Below are positions 30,080-36,459 of a stretch of DNA of 36,459 bases, in pieces; within the stretch, counting starts at the first letter, position 1, and each line of letters begins with the position of its first letter. The stretch covers positions 1 through 36,459 of the forward strand of contig QXVZ01011285.1 of NCBI GenBank assembly GCA_008931825.1, read 5' to 3'. The position numbers were made by a program, and so were the translations under genes. The stretch comes from Phallusia fumigata (lineage: Eukaryota > Chordata > Ascidiacea > Phlebobranchia > Ascidiidae). The notes under the pieces are model-generated. The model was not told the DNA's origin. It searched no databases and worked only from the letters and a program-made list of their open reading frames with translations.

Positions 30080-31190
30080 ATAGAAATAACTGTCTAAAAC
30101 AGACCAAGTCATCGGCACATAGCGAAAAATTTTGATGCTCGGATTTTCATTATCAACTACTACTATTTTTGTTTATTGTATTTTTTAACTACACAACATT
30201 TCGATGACATATATACATTTAAGCAACATAATGTGAGTTTATTAATTAAGACAGAAAAGAGACTAATAAAGAATGTAAATTTGCTTGATCACGCAAAACC
30301 CAAATGCAAATTCTCGCAAAACTTGGAAACTTTCGTTGATTTTGGTTTATGTACAAGATTAGGAAATAGAAAGGTGACAACTGATTAAAAAACTATTGTT
30401 TCCTTGCGGCCCTTTAAGCCACGATCATCATGCTGTTTTTTCTGCGAAACATAAAAAAGCAAATAATTACGTTTTTGCTTCTATTTTAAAACTTGATTTA
30501 TTATGCACTGAACTTGGGTTGGGGCATTGTGTGGGTAAAGGTCAGGCTTTTTTGGTGAACGCAACTTTAACAGGATTTTAATGAAATGTAAGCTAAGCGT
30601 AAACTTAAAACAGTAGGAGTTATGTAACCTCGGGGATTTGTTAACCAAGGGCAGGCAATGTCAAAACATTGAAATTTTCAATTGTACGTTAACCAAGTTA
30701 TACAACACCGATTTACATAATAACCTACTTTAACGTTTCGCAAATGAACCTATTCTTTAATTACCAATTGTGGCGATAAGAATTATCCGAAACAAATTTG
30801 TGAATGCTTTGTTTTTTTAAAAAAAACATGGATAATAGGTACTTCCTAATTGACAACGTTTCACATTTTTACCATTTCCTCTGTATTAATTTGGACACGA
30901 AGTAGGGGCAAGCAGGTTAAAATGGACAGGACTAATTGTGTTTTTGGGGATTTTTATGTGTTGTGGTTCATGCGTTAAACTTTTGTTTGTCAAAATTACT
31001 CTTAAATATGACGTTGTTGCCACGTGAGCTGTTCTAGCGTTGCCTCGGAAAATCAATCACACGGAAAATATACAGTTGCCCGGAAAATTATATGCGTAGT
31101 TGATTTTTTTCTACATACCAAATCTTTCAATAATTTGCCAGAGCAAAACTACTAATGGCGTTGTACTAAATTGTTTTGCCTGTTCACGTA
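30080..31190. other. Region downstream of peptide gene 3
   Basis: No terminal cassette for gene 3 found on the minus strand here. From about 30755 the sequence is one of the ~0.7-0.8-kb intron units of that gene (CAATTGTGGCGATAAG..., also at 31449 and 32260). Confidence 0.4.
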
Positions 31191-31191
31191 C

Positions 31192-31275
31192 CTGCCTGTG
31201 TTTACAATGCCTTGTTTAACAAAACCGGGAAGAGGAGGCAAAGCCCTTTTTCCCACCCTTCTTAATCCAGTTTCT
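31192..31275 (-). CDS. Gene 3 cassette exon 2
   Basis: Acceptor CTCTACAG, donor AG|GTACGTG, 84 nt open. It encodes ETGLRRVGKR then ALPPLPGFVKQGIVNT-Gly-Arg. After the donor, GAACAGGCAAAACAATTTAG matches the intron following cassettes of genes 1 and 2. Confidence 0.55.
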
Positions 31276-33369
31276 CTGTAGAGCATAAAAAACGGATATG
31301 TTACATTTAGCAGCTATATTGAAACTTGTTAAGAGAACGGCTGAAATTTAAAACATGGAATTTAAAACTGAAATGAAATTATTATCGTCAATTTTCCTAT
31401 TGTTGCGGCACAGTAATAAATTTAGTGCCGAAATTTATTGTCGTTAGTTACCAACTGTTGCGATAACTAATAACCTAAAACAGTTTCGTAAATGTCGCTT
31501 TGTTTTTGTGGATAGCTAAACCACACCTCCTGACGCGCCAAAATGGATTGAACAACTTGTGTTGTTCGGGATTTTTATGTGTCGGGGGTTTATGCGTTAA
31601 ACTTGAGTTTGTAACATGTACTCTTTAAGTATGACGCAGTTACCACTAGAGGTGTTTCAGCGCAACCTAGAAGATTTGAATTTGATTTATTTTAGTTTCA
31701 TTGATTGAAAGAGCGAAAAACAACAAATCAAATTACACTGCAGCATTTAATAAGCAATAGCACATAGGGTGCTGTACAACCTACTCAATTTCCACGTTTT
31801 TTGAAACATAACATTCTCCTACGGGGGGTAATTGCAATACTACAGTTTTTAATGCGTGAAACGTCTAGCTCCACCTAACGGAGTATATAACAGAGCCTCA
31901 TCATAATGAGTTAATTCCCCAAAATTACATCCTTTTTTGTGATTAACGTTGATATATGATACTAAACTTCAATGCATTGCATATTTTTATCATCTTTTAA
32001 TGCATTGTATTTGTTAACGTTACAATATAAGTTTGTTTTAACACCCACATAATAAGGAGGGTCTGTCGGTTGTCACAGGACTGATGAAGCACAATGTTAG
32101 TTTAAAAAAATTACTTGATCACTTAGAAGATATGAAATTTCTCGGCAATTATTACATGTAGTTAATAAAGTTTGTATTTTCATGCCAATTTTTCAATATT
32201 TTGAGAAAGTGAAAACGTTACAATTTGCAGCTATATTTGACTTGTTTCGCTAATATCCACCAATTAACCGAAACCAATTCGTGTATGCGACTTTGCTTCG
32301 AGGATATCAAAAGATCAACGCAAATCGGAGCTTACTAATTGATCACATTTTAAGTGAATGTCGAGCACCACCTAACGAGCGTATACCCGAGCTTAATAAC
32401 AAACGGGTTTATTACTTAAAATTAAACTTATACATTTAGTGCAACAAATATTTGTTACGTTGACGTACTTGGCCGTATTTTTTATGCCAAGTTCATCCAA
32501 GCCCATATGTGACTTTACTGCCCTTCTTTCTACACTTTTCAATCCGTTTTGTCTGTGAAGCATGAAAAAACGAAAAAGTTACAATTTGCAGCTGTATTAA
32601 AACTTGTCAAGAAAGCAGCTACTTTCGTCATTTTTTGCCTTTTAGTTTAACGCATTACGAGACATGGGATTGTTGCAACACAGTAATAAATTTGCAGCAC
32701 AATGTTATCGTCGTTAATCGACGCTTTTAATTGACAACATTTTATATTTTTAATTATTTCCACTCTAGAAATTTGGACACAAAATAGCGGCCAGCAGCTT
32801 CTGACGCGCAACAATAGATTTAACAACTACGTTTTTGATTTTCAAATATTTATATTTTCGTAATTTGAAAGAGCAAAAGTAGTATTTAGTAGGCGACACA
32901 TTTGGTGCGGTTAACTACATAGTTTGCTCGTTTTCTTGAAACATAATATTTTTTAAACGAAGGATCATTGGATTTTTTTAGAATCAGCTAAGATCATTGG
33001 ATCGCAACGCAAATTGACTCTTTTTAATTGACGATATTTTACAATTTTGTCTTTTTCCGCTGTAATATTTTGGACACAGCGTAGCGGCTTTGAGATTCTG
33101 TCGATGAAGTATGTTTTCGAAAGTTTTTCAAAAAGTGTTGGTATTCTCAAAAATTGAATTAACGCCCCTTTGCATTTCGCGATCATCTTATTTCTACTTT
33201 GTGACCTTTTGTGTTCACACTTCACCAACTTTTAGCGCGTATCTACGGGGTGCAGTCAAGTACAAAAACAGCAAGTTAGAACAAACCTGATATCCATTGC
33301 TTTACCAACCTTTCCATGATAAATAAAGATCAGGATGCTGCATAGAATAAAGGCACAACAAAATTTCAT
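31192..33369 (-). CDS. Secreted repeat-peptide precursor, gene 3 (partial model)
   Basis: Exons on the minus strand: 33369-33287, 32552-32469 and 31275-31192, in frame with each other (83, 84 and 84 nt, all phase 2). The signal exon MKFCCAFILCSILIFI then YHGKVGKAMDI closely follows genes 1 and 2. Cassette 1 encodes QNGLKSVERR and AVKSHMGLDELGIKNTA-Lys. Cassette 2 encodes ETGLRRVGKR and ALPPLPGFVKQGIVNTGR. Spacer, dibasic site and Pro-rich/Gly pattern are retained, but the VELGIENM core has drifted and cassette 1 has lost the amidation Gly. Splice sites are all consensus. I could not find a terminal exon with a stop, so it may be a diverged working gene or a recent pseudogene. Introns contain repeated ~0.7-0.8-kb units; one decayed cassette lies near 32190. 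Confidence 0.55.
32150..32215 (-). pseudogene. Deleted cassette in gene 3 intron unit
   Basis: Flanks match the units around the other two cassettes (TTACAATTTGCAGCTATATT on one side, ATTTTCATGCCAA on the other). Between them, most of the exon has collapsed to TTTTTCAATATTTTGAG. Confidence 0.4.
32469..32552 (-). CDS. Gene 3 cassette exon 1
   Basis: Acceptor CATGCTTCACAG, identical to the gene 2 acceptor; donor AA|GTACGTC; 84 nt open. It encodes QNGLKSVERR, AVKSHMGLDELGIKNTA, then Lys across the junction. Confidence 0.6.
32553..33286 (-). other. Gene 3 intron 1
   Basis: 734 nt. Contains further copies of the intron unit (TTTAATTGACAACATTTTATATTT at 32726 and TTTAATTGACGATATTTTACA at 33024). 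The minus-strand ORF at 32965-33228 lies in this repeat and is not a gene. Confidence 0.5.
33287..33369 (-). CDS. Gene 3 exon 1: signal peptide
   Basis: A single ATG where genes 1 and 2 have two, so 83 rather than 86 nt. The hydrophobic core is CCAFILCSILIFIYHG, followed by KVGKAMDI and the same phase-2 AG|GTTTGT end. Upstream on the minus strand, TTGTCATGTGTAGGATATTG matches the conserved block of the other genes. Confidence 0.7.
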
Positions 33370-34768
33370 CTTTATTTATAATCCTTCTTTGCTAGCAATA
33401 TCCTACACATGACAATAAAAGGTCACAAGAAACGAATCATTTTTGCTGATTATTTGAATGTTAACTGGAAAAGTTAACCGTATTTCCGGCAAAGTTATAA
33501 AAACCTGGTAGTAAAGTCATCTTTTTCCTTATCTTATAAAGGCAACACACATTTTTTCCGAACCTTGTCATTTTTTACTAGCAACGCAGTTGGCAACAAA
33601 GGCAGTGCGCGATGAGTAAATTAACTTTTTACCGCAAATAGGACATAAGAATGCGAACTTTACCGCAGTCTACCAAAACCATTGGTGCTTAAACAACATT
33701 TGCGTTGATTTATTCCATATTTTTGATGGTCAACAGAAAAACAAAAACCAACAAAAAATATCAAAAAATTCAACAAGCAATAACCTAATACTAGTGAAAA
33801 ACTGACAAAGGTGACATAGCAACAGTGACACATATATTTTAAAATTTTACCTGAGCTGTATTAATCAAGCAGAAGCTGCTTATACATTTAAGTCACAGAA
33901 AGTGCAGCACAAGCCATTGTCAGAAATTACCTACTGCGCGCTCACTAGTTGACTAAAACTGTTTTTTCAACGCCGTTGAGCCTCAATGGGTACAGTTGAC
34001 GAATTCGCATTACCTTAAATGGTATTGAAAGGGGTGGAATGTGTGGGGAACTTGGCGTTTGACATTGTGCTTAATGGGGAAGCTCCTGCGGTGACTGGTT
34101 TTAACAGTTGACTGAAAGTGAATAAACATCGCGTGTTAGGGCAGGCTTGAACTCGATCGAGTGCAAAGAGACTTCCAACTTTTTCCAATGAGCCTTTTTA
34201 TCGCCTCGCGCATTGTCATTGGAAACAAACCAGTGAATACATGCAGATAAAGTGTTTCTTTGCGTGGTTTTACAGGGAGAGTCTGATTAAAATAATTGCT
34301 TCAAAATCCTGAAGCGCAAACTTTATGAAATTAAGCGTTTTTCAAAAACATGCATACGACTAATTTCGTTTCGACATCAATGTAAAACTGAGTAAAAATA
34401 AGACAAATACACAACATGGTCATAATATTTATAGAATTTATTCATTTATTGCTGCAAAAAGTACATACAATCACTGACACAAGTGAACTTGGCCGAACTA
34501 GAGAATATGGTCATGAACCAAGATCGTGTAAGACTTTGTTGCTTGGATCTCTTTACATTCGAGAACACAATGAAATTTTGCTGGCTGTCAGCAACGTTTA
34601 CTTGAGTTTAAACATCGCGTACAAATCGCTGACTCAAGCACTGCAAGCGTACTGAAGAGAACTATGCGCATAGACGTGTTGTCGTCTCACTCATTCCAGC
34701 GTTTCTTCTCCCGCTCGTGAGAACTTGCTTTTGTGCACGTGATCCACAACTACTATGGCGTTTCATGA

Positions 34769-34849
34769 CCACGCGCACAGTCACTTGACAGAGTAAACAA
34801 TGAATCTTNCCACGCGCACAGTCACTTGACAGAGTAAACAATGAATCTT
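34769..34849. other. Exact 40-nt duplication around an unknown base (N at 34809)
   Basis: CCACGCGCACAGTCACTTGA and the following 20 nt (34769-34808) repeat exactly at 34810-34849 with a single N between. This looks like an assembly joint where two overlapping contigs were abutted, not a biological repeat. Confidence 0.75.
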
Positions 34850-35073
34850 CTGAAGTTAATGTAATGAATTCGTTTGCAATTAAGTAGCTATGTCCCGGGC
34901 GCGATAAGGAGCTGAACTGGATTCTCGTGACATATTTCCCGGAGCTAAGCCACCCAGCATTTTTTTATCGCATCGGGTTTTCAAATCCTTTTCATATTCG
35001 CTATGAATGGCTAAATGTGTACGTTTTCTTGATGGATCGAATGACTTTTACCATTCGATCATGTGCTCGGCGC

Positions 35074-35181
35074 AAAGCGGATAATTACTTTTTTCTTCTT
35101 TTCACGCGGCCCGAACCCGGGACGATCAAAGCGGATAATTACTTTTTTCTTCTTTTCACGCGGCCCGAACCCGGGACGATC
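35074..35181. repeat. Perfect 54-bp tandem duplication
   Basis: AAAGCGGATAATTACTTTTT ... GGGACGATC at 35074-35127 repeats exactly at 35128-35181. It may be real or an assembly effect given the N joint nearby. Confidence 0.8.
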
Positions 35182-35255
35182 GAATCCCGATCAGGTTTTT
35201 TATGTCTGTATATGGGTCGAGCGCCTCAGCCCATTCGACCAAGCGCTCGCCCCCA
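35161..35255 (-). repeat. tRNA-like SINE fragment, family 2
   Basis: Minus strand: CTTGGTCGAATGGGCTGAGGCG, then CTGATCGGGATTCGATCG and CCGGGTTCGGGCC. Third copy of the family seen at 11605 and 29281. Confidence 0.55.
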
Positions 35256-36459
35256 AAGCGGATAGTGCAAAGGTGAAAGAACAATAAAATCAGCATTGAC
35301 TTGCAAATTTACATTGAAATCATACTCATGGTAATACAAACGTTTTAACAATCTCAGCTGTTATCATCAGTGCAAAGTGCCAGGTAGCTTAAAACCGTGC
35401 GTTGTATACACATGTAAGAAGAAAAGGAAAACGAGACGCAAGTAGTGACGTCATAAAGAAACGGATCGGAAGAAGAGATAAAATTGTGTGAACGGCAAAA
35501 ATATGAAAACCAGCACTTGTAGGTTAGGTGTCAAACAATTGCAGAGGCGTGGACACTTTTTTGGTGTTAAGTTTAGGAGAGATCCAAGAGTCACGACCTC
35601 TGTTGGTGTCCATATTCTCTAGTTCGGTCAAACTGTCTTGTGTGTGGGATTGGATTGTATGTACCGACACACTTTCTGCAACACTTAATAAATAAATTCT
35701 ATGAATATTATACCCATGTTGTCTATTTGGTTTGTTTTTGCCCAGTTTTACATTGATGTCGAAATGAAATTAGATGTTCTTTTTCATAAAATTTGCGTTC
35801 CAGGATTTTTTAGCAATTATTTATATCGGGCTCCCACTTGGCCTTTATGTAATATTTAAAAATAAAACAACGTTTTTGTGAGACCACGTAAAGAATCACT
35901 TTGTCTGCGTGTATTCATTGGTTTGTTTCCAATGACATTATGTTTGGCGATAAAAAAGGTCATTGGCAAAAAGTAGAAAGTCTTTTTGCACCCGATAGAG
36001 TTCACGTCTGCGCTTAACACGCGATGTTTAGTCATTTGAAGCCAACTGTTAAAACCAGTCACCGCAGGAGCTTCCCCATTAAGCACAACATGTCAAAAGT
36101 CAAGTTCTACGCACATTCCATCCCTTTCAATACCAATTTGGTAATGCTAATTCGTCAACTGTACCCATTGAGGCGCAACGGCGTTGATAAACAGTTTTGG
36201 ATAACGAGTGGGCGCACAGTTAATTCTGACAAAGACTTTGTGCTTCAACTCGTTTTTTCTGTACAGCGCTAACTATGTGACTTGCCTGTGTGAGCAGGTT
36301 CTGCTAACAAGCATTGACTAGTACAGCTCATCAGGTGAAACTTTAGAATATTGGTCACTTTTTCTAAATCGCCTTTAATAAATTATCAGTTTCCAGTAGT
36401 AATGGTTGTTTGGTAAAATTTTAGAAATTTTTTGCTAGTTCTTTCGATTTTAGATGCCC

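Larger units (their letters stand above)
33750..36459. mobile_element. Large fold-back element, arms over 650 bp, runs off the window
   Basis: The left arm (about 33750-34405) and right arm (about 35710 to at least 36400) are imperfect reverse complements. Examples: GGGGAAGCTCCTGCGGTGAC (34077-34096) is the exact reverse complement of 36056-36075, and CGACATCAATGTAAAACTG near 34373 pairs with CAGTTTTACATTGATGTCG near 35745. The spacer (about 34406-35709) holds a SINE and duplicated segments, and I saw no transposase. Same family as 3560-4310. The right end may lie beyond the window. Confidence 0.65.

Noticed and set aside
35063-35287. ORFs with a repeated ADNYFFLLFTRPEPGTI segment
   Set aside because: The repetition is only the 54-bp DNA duplication next to a SINE and an assembly joint.

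Overview
The window looks like nuclear DNA of an invertebrate animal. It is AT-rich, its genes are split by introns of about 0.2-1.3 kb with consensus GT/AG ends, and it carries tRNA-derived SINEs, hAT-type MITEs, fold-back elements and broken Ty3/gypsy and BEL/Pao fragments. The NLR exon style and the compact introns suggest a deuterostome, perhaps an ascidian tunicate such as Ciona. That is an inference; no marker gene fixes the species.

Layout. (1) 1-6000 holds two direct tandem copies of a small secreted-peptide precursor gene. Each has a signal-peptide exon followed by repeated phase-2/2 cassette exons; each cassette encodes a constant spacer, a dibasic site, a Pro-rich peptide with a VELG-I/V-ENM core, and a terminal Gly-Arg or Gly-Lys. 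(2) 6000-7560 is mostly empty apart from a BEL/Pao integrase fragment. (3) 7560-11420 is a ~1.37-kb tandem repeat (nearly three units) with a Ty3/gypsy RNase H remnant, a 199-nt exon-like open frame and a trio of TGACA/TGTCA palindromes. (4) 13737-26048 is a complete NLR-type (NACHT-LRR) gene on the plus strand. Two Gln/Pro-rich N-terminal exons carry an RHIM-like motif, one large exon carries the NACHT module, and eight LRR exons each have exactly 162 coding nt, all phase 0. The model is in frame throughout and gives 1183 residues. (5) 26049-31190 has no recognised gene, only scattered transposon ends and SINEs. (6) 31192-33369 on the minus strand holds a third, more diverged member of the peptide-precursor family, not found as a long ORF because every exon is under 90 nt. 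(7) ~33.75-36.46 kb is a large inverted-repeat (fold-back) element related to a small one at 3.6-4.3 kb.

How the genes may relate: the NLR is a predicted cytosolic sensor of innate immunity. The flanking genes predict secreted, proteolytically processed, probably C-terminally amidated peptides, so neuropeptide-like or host-defence roles are both open. Their proximity may be chance. The peptide family is the strongest candidate for something undescribed; I do not recognise it as a known family.
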